A program made the position numbers and the translations under genes. Below the pieces are notes generated by a model. It searched no databases and was not told where the DNA came from. It saw nothing but the letters and a program-made list of their open reading frames with translations. Positions 52,268 through 61,845 of a DNA stretch of 64,000 bases are shown here, one piece after another; position 1 is the stretch's first letter; every line of letters begins with the position of its first letter. Source of the DNA: Agromyces sp. CF514 (lineage in GTDB: Bacteria; Actinomycetota; Actinomycetes; Actinomycetales; Microbacteriaceae); NCBI RefSeq assembly GCF_900113185.1, contig NZ_FOZD01000001.1, positions 62,001-126,000 on the forward strand, written 5' to 3'.

Positions 52268-55186
52268 CTACGGCGTCGCGCAGCGCATCCCGTCGAGCGT
52301 GAAGGCGTCGGGCTTCACGACGGACTTCGCGTTCGCCGTGCCGGCGACCACGACCGTGCGGCTCTTGCCGGGCTTCAGCGTGGCGTCACCCAGGTCGACC
52401 TCGACGCGGGAGCCGTTCTGCGAAAGGGCCCCTCCGGGGGCGAGCAGCACGGCCTCGCCGCTCCCGACCCGCCAGGCGAGCGAGCCGACCGCGAGGTCCG
52501 CTGTGCCCGTGTTCTTCAGCGTGACGGTCGAGGCGTACCCGCCGAGCACCACGGGGGTCGTGCGCTGGGTCACCGCGCACGACGCGGTCACGGCGGCGAG
52601 CAGGCCCGTGTTGCCGCCCTCGTCGATGAACGTGCCCCAGAGGTGGTTGCGGCCGTCGGCGGGCTCGGTGACTCCCGAGACGCGCACGTCGCGGAAGCGG
52701 TGGTCGCCTCCGACTCGCGCCGCGACGGCGTACGACCCCGTGCCCTCGATCGTGACGTCGCTGACGCGCAGGTCGTTGACCCAGTGGCTGCCGCTGACGA
52801 GCAGGCCCTCGTAGGTCGAGTCGATGATGCGCGTGCGATCGATGACCACGGGCGTCGTGATGTGGCTCGTGTCGGCGAACACCCAGATGCCGCCGAACGA
52901 GGTGTTCCAGTTCGGCTCCCAGCCGCCGCTGCGGAAGATGTCGTTGCCCGACACGATCGTCGTGCCCGAGAACGGCACCGGGTTGAAGCGCGTGCTGATG
53001 GCGATGCCTGCGGGCGCGGTGAGCGTGTCGGCGATGACCGAGTCGACGATGCGGTTCGAGTCGCCGCCGTAGACGGCCGCGCCGTTGCCCAGCAGCGGGC
53101 TCTGCACGGTGCTGTGCGCGAACGTGCCGCGCACGACCGCACCGCCCGACGACCACATCGCCATGCCGTCGTCGCCCGTGTTGCGAACGCTCGCGTGCTC
53201 GACGCGGGTGTCGACCACGCCGCCGTCGAGGTGCACGCCGTCTGCGAAGGTGTCGCTGACGCGCAGCCCGACGGCGTACAGCCCGTCGGTGCCCGCGGTG
53301 GCCCAGAACCCGGTCTTGGTGTGCGCGATCCAGACGTCCTGGATGAGCGATCCCTGGCCGAAGTTGCCCTCGATGCCGGTGTCGAAGAGCCGGTCGTCGC
53401 GGTATCGCACGTCGCCGTCGATCATGAGGTCGGCGATCGTGACGCCCGTGCCCATCGCGTAGAGGCCGCCCTTGCCGTCGCGGCCCGCGAGGACCGAGTA
53501 CCACGGTCCGGCGCCTCGGATCGAGACATCCACGAGCCGGACCGCCTCGGTGACGGTGAAGCGCCCGCGAGGCACCCAGACGCTCGCGTCCGCCTCGCTC
53601 GCGGCCTCCACTGCTGCCTGGATCGCCGCGGTGTCGTCGGTGCCGTCGTCGGGCGTCGCACCGAACGCGGTCACGTCGAGCGAGCCGGCCGGAGCCGCGA
53701 GGGGCTTCGCGCGCACCTCGGTCTCGACGAGGTCGACCGTGTAGGGAAGGGCTCCGGATGTCGCGTCCTTCTGCAGCCGCAGCACGGTGCCCGCCGGCAG
53801 CTTCGCGAACGTCGCCCGCGAGTCGTCGAAGAACCGCTGGGCGCCGCCCTGCGACGGGTCGTTGCCGTACGGGTAGCCGCCGTACACCCACGAGTAGGTG
53901 CTCGAGACGGGCACGTCGGCGATCTTCCGCTTGCCCGCGTACAGCGCGAGCGTGCCCGACTGCCCGGTGCCGTCGGCGCTGTCGGGGATCGAGGCGCGCA
54001 GCACGAGCGCATCGGCGGGTTCGGTCAGCACCCACTCGACCGAGTCCTTCGCCTCGGTCAGGGTGACCGCCTGTCGACCGGATGCCTCGGCCGAGAGGTC
54101 GTGGAACGCGCGGCTCGGGGCGAGGATCTCCCCAGTGGTGCGACCGTGCTCGGCCTCGTAGACGACCGTGCCGGTCGTGGCACCGCGCTCCGTCGCCGGG
54201 CTCGCCTGCTCGACCCGGATCGCGTCGACGACGACGAGACCGTCGTGTTCTGCGGCGGTGCGCCGCAGCTCGACCGTGCCGAGGCCGGTGCGCAGCGGCA
54301 GCGCGACGGCGACCTCGCGCCAGGCCTGCGCGGGCGGGAGGGCGACGGTGCCGACCGGCAGCCCGTCGACTCCGACGACGACCTGAACGGATTCGGCGCC
54401 CTCGTTGACGTAGCGGATCGACACCTTCTGCGCACGGTCCGTCGTGGCGAACGTCGAGACCGCCATGCGCGCACGGGGCGCTCTCAGGTCGATGCCCGTC
54501 CGTCCGTCGCGCTCGACGGTCGTCGCACCGTTCGCGAAGAAGGCGTCCCCGGCTCCGTACGCCTGCGCACGCTTCGGCGCCGGCACCGCGGCGAGCGCGT
54601 TCGCGACGCCGTCCCAGCGGGTGTCGGGCCCGGATCCGGGGATCTCGCCCGGATCCGTCGCCCCGCCGCCGGGGGTCGAGAGATCGCCGACCGTCGTGAG
54701 CGAGATCGCGTCGAGGTTCACGTTGCCGGTGTCATCGTCGTCGAAGCGGAACGTCACGTCCTGCACGCCCGCCTCGAGCTCGACGGTCTCCTGGTGCACG
54801 AACCACCGGCTCCACGAGGCGCCCGCGGCCGACGGCAACACGATCTGCCGGTCCTCGTCGCCGATGACCTGCGAGAGCGTCATGTCCGTGCCGAGGCCGT
54901 TGGCGTACCGGAGGTTGAGCCCGTACTCGCCCGTGGCGGGTACATCGACGCTGAACGTCACCGTCGCCGCGCCCCGATTGTCCAGCACGAACCCGTCGAC
55001 GAACCCGGTTCCCGAGTAGCCGAGGTGGTTGGCGTTGATGCCCGCCCCGCCCGAGAGCACGGCCGTCTCGGCCTCGTACTCGTGCGGCAGGTCGGCGGCG
55101 ACCGCCGGCGGTGCGAGGGCGAGGCCCGCGGCGAGCACGCCGCCGACGGTCACCCCGATCACGGCGATTCGGGTTCGGTGCGACAT
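52268..55186 (-). CDS. secreted multidomain beta-helix glucanase, probably GH87 alpha-1,3-glucanase-like
   Basis: This is a 972-residue exported protein. The signal peptide ends at AVA-30. A CBM35/CBM6-like domain (36-165, YEAETAVLSGG) is followed by a beta-sandwich region (about 225-330) and a second YEAEHG-type module (343-490) containing YSWVYGGYPYGNDP. A right-handed beta-helix of the pectate-lyase superfamily runs from DVTAFGATPDDGTDDTAAI at 504 to about 850. The C-terminal 100 residues resemble CBM2, with a Cys at each end. The order carbohydrate module plus YGGYP module plus beta-helix is the one I associate with GH87 mycodextranases, which cut alpha-1,3-glucan. The maltose-type importer and GH31 genes upstream support an alpha-glucan, but the linkage remains inferred. 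GAAGGAGAT precedes the ATG. Confidence 0.7.
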   Translation of the reverse strand: MSHRTRIAVIGVTVGGVLAAGLALAPPAVAADLPHEYEAETAVLSGGAGINANHLGYSGTGFVDGFVLDNRGAATVTFSVDVPATGEYGLNLRYANGLGTDMTLSQVIGDEDRQIVLPSAAGASWSRWFVHQETVELEAGVQDVTFRFDDDDTGNVNLDAISLTTVGDLSTPGGGATDPGEIPGSGPDTRWDGVANALAAVPAPKRAQAYGAGDAFFANGATTVERDGRTGIDLRAPRARMAVSTFATTDRAQKVSIRYVNEGAESVQVVVGVDGLPVGTVALPPAQAWREVAVALPLRTGLGTVELRRTAAEHDGLVVVDAIRVEQASPATERGATTGTVVYEAEHGRTTGEILAPSRAFHDLSAEASGRQAVTLTEAKDSVEWVLTEPADALVLRASIPDSADGTGQSGTLALYAGKRKIADVPVSSTYSWVYGGYPYGNDPSQGGAQRFFDDSRATFAKLPAGTVLRLQKDATSGALPYTVDLVETEVRAKPLAAPAGSLDVTAFGATPDDGTDDTAAIQAAVEAASEADASVWVPRGRFTVTEAVRLVDVSIRGAGPWYSVLAGRDGKGGLYAMGTGVTIADLMIDGDVRYRDDRLFDTGIEGNFGQGSLIQDVWIAHTKTGFWATAGTDGLYAVGLRVSDTFADGVHLDGGVVDTRVEHASVRNTGDDGMAMWSSGGAVVRGTFAHSTVQSPLLGNGAAVYGGDSNRIVDSVIADTLTAPAGIAISTRFNPVPFSGTTIVSGNDIFRSGGWEPNWNTSFGGIWVFADTSHITTPVVIDRTRIIDSTYEGLLVSGSHWVNDLRVSDVTIEGTGSYAVAARVGGDHRFRDVRVSGVTEPADGRNHLWGTFIDEGGNTGLLAAVTASCAVTQRTTPVVLGGYASTVTLKNTGTADLAVGSLAWRVGSGEAVLLAPGGALSQNGSRVEVDLGDATLKPGKSRTVVVAGTANAKSVVKPDAFTLDGMRCATP

Positions 55187-55275
55187 CAGGATCTCCTTCG
55201 ATCGATGGTGCGTTCGTGGTGCCGGTGAGTGGGTGGTGCGGGGTCGTGCCGGGCGGGTTCGCGGCCGCCCGACGG

Positions 55276-57702
55276 TCAGGCGGCCTCGGCCGTGGCGAAG
55301 ACCTCGAGGAGCGCGCCGAGCAGCACCGGCGGCAGGCCGATGCCCGCCAGCTCGTCGGCGAGCGCGATGCCCTGCGCCCGCTCGATGGTCGCCAGTGCGC
55401 GATCCTTCAGGTCGAGATCGATCCGGGCGCGCTGCAGGAGGACGAACGCATCGTGCCTCGCCGATCGCACCCGACGCCGGGCGCCGGTGATCCGCAGCTC
55501 GACGGCCGCGTGCAGGTCGACGTCGTGCGCCTCGAGTCGCAGCGCGTCCGCGAGGTCGGCCGCGTCATCCGTCGGATCCTGCACCTGGGCGATCGGCCGC
55601 TCGACGCCGTCGACGAGCAGCACGGCGCCCTCGATCGACGCGATGCCGGCGAGGTCGAACGCGAGGGTCTCGAGCGTGCGCGCGGGCAGGCCTGCTCCGC
55701 TCGTCAGCACGAGCCGGATGTCGCTGCGCCCGTCCTCGCGACGGGTCGACGTCTGCGTGGCCTCGGTGGTCCACGGCTCGGGGCGCGCGGTTCCGTCGTC
55801 CTCGACGATCGTGGAGGACGACGTTCCCTCGAACACCCGCAGCGCGAGACGTGCCGGGTTCTCGTCGACCGGGGCCATCGCGTCCATGGCGAGCGGCAGC
55901 ACGGCACCCGCTCGCACCAGCACCGGGTACGCGTCGAGGGCGCGGTGCACGGTCGTCGTGCGCCCGCCGCGGTAGCGTCGCCCGCTGAACAGGTCGGTCC
56001 ATTCCCCGTCGGGCAGCCACACGGCGGTGGCCGCGACCTGCGCCTCGCCGTCGACGGGCGTGGTGATCGGTGCGACGAGCAGGTCTGGGCCGAGCAGGTA
56101 GACGTTCCGGTGCAGGTAGGCCTCGTCGGTGTACGGATGCGCGTGGTACATCGGCCGGACGACGGGAACGCCGTCGGCGTGCGCGCGGTGCGCCGCCGTG
56201 TAGAGGTAGGGCACGAGCGCGTGGCGCAGGCGGAGGTACCGGGCGGCGATGCCGGCGAGCTCGGTACCGAGCAGGTTCGGTTCCTTCGATCCGAACGGGC
56301 TCGCCGAGGAGTGCAGGCGGTTCACGGGCGACAGCACGCCGAACTGCATCCACCGCAGCGTCAGCTCGGGGTCGGTGCGGCCCCGCATGTGGCCGCCGAT
56401 GTCGTGGCTCCACCAGAAGTAGCCGATGTTGGCGGCGGTGCTCGTGAAGTAGGGCTGGAAGTCGAGCGACGCCCAGGTCGCGTGCGTGTCGCCCGAGAAC
56501 CCGACCGGGTAGCGGTGGCTCCCGGGTCCGGCGTACCGCGACAGGGTCACGGCGCGCTTGCCGGAGTCCTGCAGGTCGGTGACGTGCACGTGGTTGAGCA
56601 TCCACAGCGGGTCGAGCCCGTCGATGCGCGAGATGCCGCCCGACTGCCAGTCGAGCCACCAGAAGTCGACGCCCTGCTCCTCGATCGGATGATGCACCTC
56701 GGTGAGGTACGCCTCGACGAACTCGCGCGAGCCGATGTCGAACACGATGCCGTCGCCCGATTCGGGGTCGACGCCGATGGCCCGCGCCACGGCCGGATAG
56801 CTCGCCTCGTGGCGGCGGATTCCGTCGGCCGGGTGCACGTTCAAGGTGACCGCGAGCCCACGGCGGTGCAGTTCGGCGAGGAACGCGGCCGGGTCGGGGA
56901 ACAGCTCGGGGTTCCAGGTGTACCCCGTCCATCCGGTGCCGATCGCGGGATCGACGTCGACGAGGTGCCAGTCCATGTCGAGCACGGCCACCGAGAACGG
57001 CTGGCGTTGCGCGGCGAAGCCGTCCATGAGCTCGAGGAACTCGCCCGAGGAGTACGGCCAGTACCGGCTCCACCAGTTGCCGAGCGCATAACGGGGCACG
57101 AGTGCCGGCGCCCCGGTGAGGCGGAAGTAGTCGTCGAGCGCACCCTGGTAGTCGCGGCCGTGGGCGAACACGTAGAGGTCGCAGCCGTTCGCCGGGCGTG
57201 CGCGCGGCCATCCGTCGTCGCCGATCAGCACCGAGCCCGAGTCGTCGAGCGCCTCGAACCCGTAGGTCGAGAGGATGCCGGGCTCCAACGGGCAGTCGCC
57301 GTCGACCTCGTCGAGGGTGCGCGCCGTGCCGCCGAGGTTGCCCCTCGTCTCGTACATCCGGGGGATCTGCTCGCCGTACCGCCACGTGGAGTAGTGGATG
57401 TCGGGAGCCGCGTGCAGCGAGATCGACAGCCCCGACGACGAGAACTCGCGACCGTCGTACTGCAGTTCGAGGTACCGCGTGCGGATGCCGAGGCCCCCGT
57501 CGTCGGTGCGGGTCACGGTGAAGTCGGCGGGCGGGAAGTCGCGGTTCACGACCACGGCCGTCGGAAGGTCGACGAAGTCGCCCGTGTCGCTCCACTCGAT
57601 GCGGATGAGCCGTTCGGTGAGCACGGTGAATCGGGCGTGCTCGGACTCGATGACGGACTCGGGTCTGGCGGTTCGCAGCGCGGTTGCGGTGGTGATGGTC
57701 AA
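55276..57702 (-). CDS. GH31 alpha-glucosidase, cytoplasmic
   Basis: This 808-residue GH31 enzyme lacks a signal peptide, so it should act on imported oligosaccharide. An N-terminal beta domain (about 1-190) precedes the barrel. The predicted nucleophile is Asp351 in FWWLDWQ and the acid/base Asp405 in GFSGDTHATW; HDIGGHMRG follows. The nucleophile context differs from the common DMNE form. The start is TTG 57702 (preceded by GAAAGG); the only longer frame runs into a low-complexity region and no ATG or GTG lies near. It follows malG by 128 bases and precedes the secreted glucanase gene. Confidence 0.88.
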   Translation of the reverse strand: MTITTATALRTARPESVIESEHARFTVLTERLIRIEWSDTGDFVDLPTAVVVNRDFPPADFTVTRTDDGGLGIRTRYLELQYDGREFSSSGLSISLHAAPDIHYSTWRYGEQIPRMYETRGNLGGTARTLDEVDGDCPLEPGILSTYGFEALDDSGSVLIGDDGWPRARPANGCDLYVFAHGRDYQGALDDYFRLTGAPALVPRYALGNWWSRYWPYSSGEFLELMDGFAAQRQPFSVAVLDMDWHLVDVDPAIGTGWTGYTWNPELFPDPAAFLAELHRRGLAVTLNVHPADGIRRHEASYPAVARAIGVDPESGDGIVFDIGSREFVEAYLTEVHHPIEEQGVDFWWLDWQSGGISRIDGLDPLWMLNHVHVTDLQDSGKRAVTLSRYAGPGSHRYPVGFSGDTHATWASLDFQPYFTSTAANIGYFWWSHDIGGHMRGRTDPELTLRWMQFGVLSPVNRLHSSASPFGSKEPNLLGTELAGIAARYLRLRHALVPYLYTAAHRAHADGVPVVRPMYHAHPYTDEAYLHRNVYLLGPDLLVAPITTPVDGEAQVAATAVWLPDGEWTDLFSGRRYRGGRTTTVHRALDAYPVLVRAGAVLPLAMDAMAPVDENPARLALRVFEGTSSSTIVEDDGTARPEPWTTEATQTSTRREDGRSDIRLVLTSGAGLPARTLETLAFDLAGIASIEGAVLLVDGVERPIAQVQDPTDDAADLADALRLEAHDVDLHAAVELRITGARRRVRSARHDAFVLLQRARIDLDLKDRALATIERAQGIALADELAGIGLPPVLLGALLEVFATAEAA

Positions 57703-57830
57703 GACGGGGCCTTTCTCGGGAAGTTTTCGCGGTCGCCGAAGCGAGCGTCCGTGGTTCGGATGCCGAGCGGCGATGCGTCGGCGACGGAGCGGGTCGGGGT
57801 CTGGAGGAGGTCGTTCGGAGCGGGCCGGAC

Positions 57831-58781
57831 TCAGCCCTTCGTCGAGCCGGCGGTGAGCCCGGAGACGATGTAGCGCTGCAGCGCGAGGAACAGCAGCACC
57901 ACCGGGATGGCGGCGAGCACCGCACCCGCGGCGAACAGCCCCCACGGGGCGTTGCGTTCGTCGGATCCCCAGTTGTAGAGCCCGATCGCGAGCGTGAACT
58001 GCTCCGATCTCTGCAGCACGACCCTGGCGATGATGAAGTCGCTGTAGGTGCCGATGAACGAGAGCAGCCCGACGACCGTGAGGATCGGCGTCACCAGTCG
58101 CATGATGATGCGCCAGAAGATCTGGGCGTGGCTCGCCCCGTCGATCTTCGCCGCCTCATCGAGCTCACAGGGCACCGTGTTGAAGAAGCCGTACATCAGG
58201 AAGGTGTTCACGCCGAGGGCGCCGCCGAGGTAGACGCAGACGAGACCGAGATGCGAGTTCAGTCCGAGCGCCGGGAAGACGTCGCCGACCGCGAGCAGCA
58301 CCAGGAAGATCGCGACGAACGCCAGCATCTGCGGGAACATCTGCAGGAGCAGCAGCGTCGTGAGCCCCGCCCGTCGCCCCGCGAAGCGGAAGCGCGAGAA
58401 CGCATACGCCGCAGCCGCGCCCATCAGCACCGTGCCCACCGCGGTGAGCGAGGCGACGACGATCGAGTTCTTCATCCACAGCCAGAACGGCGTGTCCCAC
58501 AGGGCGGCGAAGTTCTCGGGCGACACCACGCGGAACAGTTCGTACGACCCCGTGAGTGTGCCGGCCGGGTTGAGCGCGGCCGACAGCGCGTACAGCAGCG
58601 GGAAGACGCAGACGACGATCATCGCTGCCGCGACGAGGTACCGCCATCCGATCTCCGACCACCACCGTGCGCCGCGCAGGCGGCTCCCGCCGGGGCCGAT
58701 CGACGTCGGGCGGGCGGAGGAGCGCGCCTCGGTGGTGTCCGAAGCTGCGGCGGCTGCGACATCCGGTGTCGTGAAGGCCAT
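57831..58781 (-). CDS. maltose-type ABC permease, MalG class
   Basis: This is a 316-residue channel subunit. An Arg/Ser/Ala-rich cytoplasmic tail of about 45 residues precedes six spans (first: YLVAAAMIVVCVFPLLYALSA). The coupling loop reads LDEAAKIDGASHAQIFWRIIMRLVTP, and the protein ends SGLTAGSTKG, the usual MalG C-terminus that reaches into the ATPase. It starts one base from the malF stop. No ATPase gene lies in the locus, so a shared MsiK-type ATPase must serve it. Confidence 0.9.
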   Translation of the reverse strand: MAFTTPDVAAAAASDTTEARSSARPTSIGPGGSRLRGARWWSEIGWRYLVAAAMIVVCVFPLLYALSAALNPAGTLTGSYELFRVVSPENFAALWDTPFWLWMKNSIVVASLTAVGTVLMGAAAAYAFSRFRFAGRRAGLTTLLLLQMFPQMLAFVAIFLVLLAVGDVFPALGLNSHLGLVCVYLGGALGVNTFLMYGFFNTVPCELDEAAKIDGASHAQIFWRIIMRLVTPILTVVGLLSFIGTYSDFIIARVVLQRSEQFTLAIGLYNWGSDERNAPWGLFAAGAVLAAIPVVLLFLALQRYIVSGLTAGSTKG

Positions 58782-58782
58782 G

Positions 58783-60408
58783 TCAGATCTCCTCGAGGCG
58801 ACGCGTGCGACGGAAGCCGAGCCACGAGATCAGGCCGACCAGGATGAAGATCAGCAGCGACAGCGCACTCGCGACGCCGTACTGCTTGCTGCCGCTCTCG
58901 AAGGCCACCGAGTAGACCATCGAGATCAGGATGTCGGTGTGCCCGACGACGTACGGAGTGCCCACGAAGTTCGGCCCGCCGCCCGTGAGCATGTAGATCA
59001 GGGCGAAGTTGTTGAAGTTGAACGCGAACGACGAGATCAGCAGCGGAGCGACCGAGACCATCACGAACGGCAGCGTGAGGTATCGGAAGATCTGGAACCG
59101 GCCGGCGCCGTCGATGCGCGCGGCGTCGAGCGTGTCGGCGTCGATCGCCTGGAGCGCTCCCGTGCAGATGAGGAACATGTAGGGGAACCCGAGCCACAGG
59201 TTGACCAGGATCACCGAGACCTTCGCCAGGAGCGCATCGGTCAGCCATGGGATGTCGGCACCCCCGAAGAGCACCACGTTGATGTAACCGAACCGGTCGT
59301 TCAGCATGCCGGCCCAGACCAGCGCCGAGAGGAAGCCCGGGAACGCGTACGGGAGGATCAGCAGCGATCGGATCACCTTGCGTCCCCGCAGCCTCGGGTC
59401 GTTGAACGCGACCGCGAGGAAGATGCCGAGGCCGAAGGTCAGCACGACCGACACCAGCGCGAACACGAACGTCCAGGTGAAGATCTCGGCGAACGGGCCG
59501 ACCATGCGCGGGTCGGTGACCATCGACGTGAAGTTCGCGAAGCCGACGCCCACGCGCCAGCCCGGAGTGAGTTCGGCGCCGTCGTCCGACACGAAGTTGC
59601 CGGTCTCGCTGGGGTGGTAGACCGTGCCGTCGTCGGTGTTCACGAACGTGTCGGTCTCGGCGTCGTACTGCAGCACGGGCACGGCGACGAAACCCGTCGA
59701 GCCGTCCTGCGTGCGCACCGAGCCGTCAGCCGGATCCTCGGACATCGGCACCCGGAGGGCGACGACGTCGGCCTGCCGGTTCGCGACGTCGAGGAACGTG
59801 AGCGCGTCCCACCCGGGCACCGCCGTGACGCGACCGTCTTCGACCGTCGCCCCGTCGACCGGAGCCAGCGGCTGATCGGCGGATCCGGCCTCGACCACGC
59901 CGTCGTCGACGACCGCGAAGCCCAGCTCGTCGCCCTGCGAGAGCACCGTGAGCGGGAACGTCGGCGACCCGTCGAGCCGGATCTCGTTCTGCATCGAGAT
60001 CTGCTCGATGGCATCCTGCTTGGTCGAATTGTGTCCGTCGCCGTAGTTGGTGAACGCGACGTAGCCCGTGTAGGCCATCGCAAAGATCTGGTAGGCGAAC
60101 AGGAAGATCAGGCCCGGCACGAGGTACTTCGCCGCGACCGCCCGACGCGATGTGTAGGCCCAGTCGACGAGCACCAGCGTCACGACGAGGAAGATCAGGA
60201 TCGCCCACTGGCCGACGGCCCACGCCGAGAGGATGCCGTACAGCCCGAGCGCGTTCGCGATGCCGACCAGCACGAGCTTGACCCAGAAGCTGAGCGAGGG
60301 CCTGCGCCCGCCGAAGTCGAGACGACGACGCGGCGCGGGCGTGCGAGCGCCCGGCTCGTCGGGCGCCGGCGTCTCGGCCCTGGGCGCGGAGGGGGGTGAG
60401 ATGGTCAT
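58783..60408 (-). CDS. maltose-type ABC permease, MalF class, with periplasmic P2-like loop
   Basis: This 541-residue channel subunit has eight predicted spans. Between YTGYVAFTNYGDGHN and a later FTWTFVFALVSVVLTFGLG lies a 180-residue extracytoplasmic loop, comparable to the P2 loop of enterobacterial MalF that touches the maltose-binding protein. The coupling loop is IDADTLDAARIDGAGRFQIFRYLTLP. The loop marks this as a true maltose/maltodextrin-type permease, not a general CUT1 protein. ATG 60408 was chosen over a longer frame that adds low-complexity sequence. Confidence 0.9.
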   Translation of the reverse strand: MTISPPSAPRAETPAPDEPGARTPAPRRRLDFGGRRPSLSFWVKLVLVGIANALGLYGILSAWAVGQWAILIFLVVTLVLVDWAYTSRRAVAAKYLVPGLIFLFAYQIFAMAYTGYVAFTNYGDGHNSTKQDAIEQISMQNEIRLDGSPTFPLTVLSQGDELGFAVVDDGVVEAGSADQPLAPVDGATVEDGRVTAVPGWDALTFLDVANRQADVVALRVPMSEDPADGSVRTQDGSTGFVAVPVLQYDAETDTFVNTDDGTVYHPSETGNFVSDDGAELTPGWRVGVGFANFTSMVTDPRMVGPFAEIFTWTFVFALVSVVLTFGLGIFLAVAFNDPRLRGRKVIRSLLILPYAFPGFLSALVWAGMLNDRFGYINVVLFGGADIPWLTDALLAKVSVILVNLWLGFPYMFLICTGALQAIDADTLDAARIDGAGRFQIFRYLTLPFVMVSVAPLLISSFAFNFNNFALIYMLTGGGPNFVGTPYVVGHTDILISMVYSVAFESGSKQYGVASALSLLIFILVGLISWLGFRRTRRLEEI

Positions 60409-60541
60409 GCGATCCTCGGTGCGATGCGAGCGGGGTGATGTCGGGATGGCGTCCGGCGGCGGTGCGCGATCGGCGCGGGATCCGGCTCCGGCGGTGACGC
60501 CGCCCCCGTGCGCGTGACGGCACGGAGGCGGCACCACGCGA

Positions 60542-61759
60542 TCAGCCCTTGTCGCTGGCGTCCTGGATGTTGGCGATCATCGTGTCCCAGCCGGTGATCG
60601 GGTCGACCTGGCCGTCGATGATCTGCGCCTCGGCGGTGCCCCAGAAGCCCCACACGGCGCTCATCTCGGGGATCGCGGGCATCGGCGCGCCCTCGGCGCC
60701 CGCTGCGTTGAATCCGGCGATCACCGGGTCGGTGACCTTGTCGGCGGAGGCGATGAGGGCGGGGCTGCGCTTGCTCGAGTCGTAGAGCAGATCCTGCGCC
60801 TCCTCGGTCGCCATGTAGTTCACGACGAACTCGTTCGCGAGCACCGGGTTCTTCGACTTCGACGAGATGAAGATGCCGGACACGCCGACGAACGGCTGGG
60901 CCGGCTCGCCGCCCGCGCTCGGCACGGGGAGCACCGTGAAGTCGATGCCCGCCTCCTGCATGCCCGGGATGCCCCAGGGCCCGGTGATGATGTAGGGCGA
61001 CTTGCCGTCGCCGAAGGCCTGACCGGCGATCGCGCCGTCGACGGCGATGTCGAGCACGCCCTCCTGGCCGAGCTTCGCGAGGTAGTTCGCGAAGGCGTGC
61101 CCCTCGTCGCCGCCCATCGCGAGCTCGCTCGTGTACGAGCCGTCGGCGTTCTGCTCGAAGACCGGGGCTCCGAACGAGGTCTGGAGGGGGTACATGTGGT
61201 ACGGATCCGACGACTCGCCCTGCTGGATGAGCACCGGGAACTCGGTGCCGGCCGTGCGGCCCTCGGCGATCAGCTCGTCGAAGGTCGTCGCCTTGGTCTC
61301 CTTGAGGAGTGCGTTGTTGCGCACGAGCGCGACGTTCTCGATCGCGAGCGGCACGCCGTAGTACTGGCCGTCGTAGGCCATGGCGGCGGCGGCGACCGGC
61401 ACGAAGTCGTCGACGACGTCGCCGAGCTCGATCGGGGCGACGACGCCGTTCTTGATCCACTCGCCGAGGCCGTCGTGCGCCGAGATGATCAGGTCGGGGC
61501 CCTCGCCGGTCGGCACCTGGGCGACGAAGTCGGGCCCGATCTTGTCGACCGCCTTCTCGACGAGCTCGACCGTGACGCCGGTCTTCTCCTTGAAGTCGGC
61601 GACGAGCGGCTTCATCTCCACTGCACGGTTGGGGTCGACCCACAGGGTCAGGGTCTGGTCGGCGTCGGGCGTGCTCGCGGTGTCGCCAGAGCCGGCAGCA
61701 CAGCCGGCGAGCGCCAGCACGACGCCGACCGCGCCGATGATCGTGATGCTCCTTCGCAT
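60542..61759 (-). CDS. MalE-type sugar-binding lipoprotein
   Basis: This 405-residue receptor has a lipoprotein signal peptide with lipobox LAGC (Cys20). The mature protein starts with LTLWVDPNRAVEMKPLVADFKEKTGVTVELVE, and the YYGVPLAIENVALVRNN and ITGPWGIPGM stretches are typical of maltose/maltodextrin-binding proteins. ATG 61759 has AGGAG six bases upstream; ATG 61762 is too close. It is the first structural gene after lacI and has its own promoter. Confidence 0.9.
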   Translation of the reverse strand: MRRSITIIGAVGVVLALAGCAAGSGDTASTPDADQTLTLWVDPNRAVEMKPLVADFKEKTGVTVELVEKAVDKIGPDFVAQVPTGEGPDLIISAHDGLGEWIKNGVVAPIELGDVVDDFVPVAAAAMAYDGQYYGVPLAIENVALVRNNALLKETKATTFDELIAEGRTAGTEFPVLIQQGESSDPYHMYPLQTSFGAPVFEQNADGSYTSELAMGGDEGHAFANYLAKLGQEGVLDIAVDGAIAGQAFGDGKSPYIITGPWGIPGMQEAGIDFTVLPVPSAGGEPAQPFVGVSGIFISSKSKNPVLANEFVVNYMATEEAQDLLYDSSKRSPALIASADKVTDPVIAGFNAAGAEGAPMPAIPEMSAVWGFWGTAEAQIIDGQVDPITGWDTMIANIQDASDKG

Positions 61760-61816
61760 CATCCACTCCTCTTCGAGTTCGTCACCCGCCGGGGGTCAGC
61801 GGGACTGAGTGATCTC

Positions 61817-61845
61817 AAGATAGCGACGTTCCCGACGTTTGGAAA
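61817..61845 (-). promoter_or_regulatory. malE promoter with direct repeat AACGTCG
   Basis: On the minus strand TTTCCA (61845-61840), 17 bases, then TATCTT (61822-61817) form a plausible sigma-70-type promoter 55 bases before malE. The spacer contains AACGTCGGGAACGTCG, a direct repeat of seven bases, placed where a LacI-family repressor could act. The 7-base inverted pair TGAGTGA/TCACTCA flanks the whole region (61806 and 61852). Confidence 0.5.

Noticed and set aside
52643-55228. Long open frame on the plus strand opposite the secreted glucanase gene
   Set aside because: It is a shadow of codon bias. Composition is Arg/Asp/Val-heavy and featureless, whereas the minus-strand frame has a signal peptide and recognisable modules.
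57703-57945. Upstream extension of the GH31 gene
   Set aside because: The added frame is Arg/Pro-rich, enters the 3' end of malG, and lacks similarity to the GH31 N-terminus.
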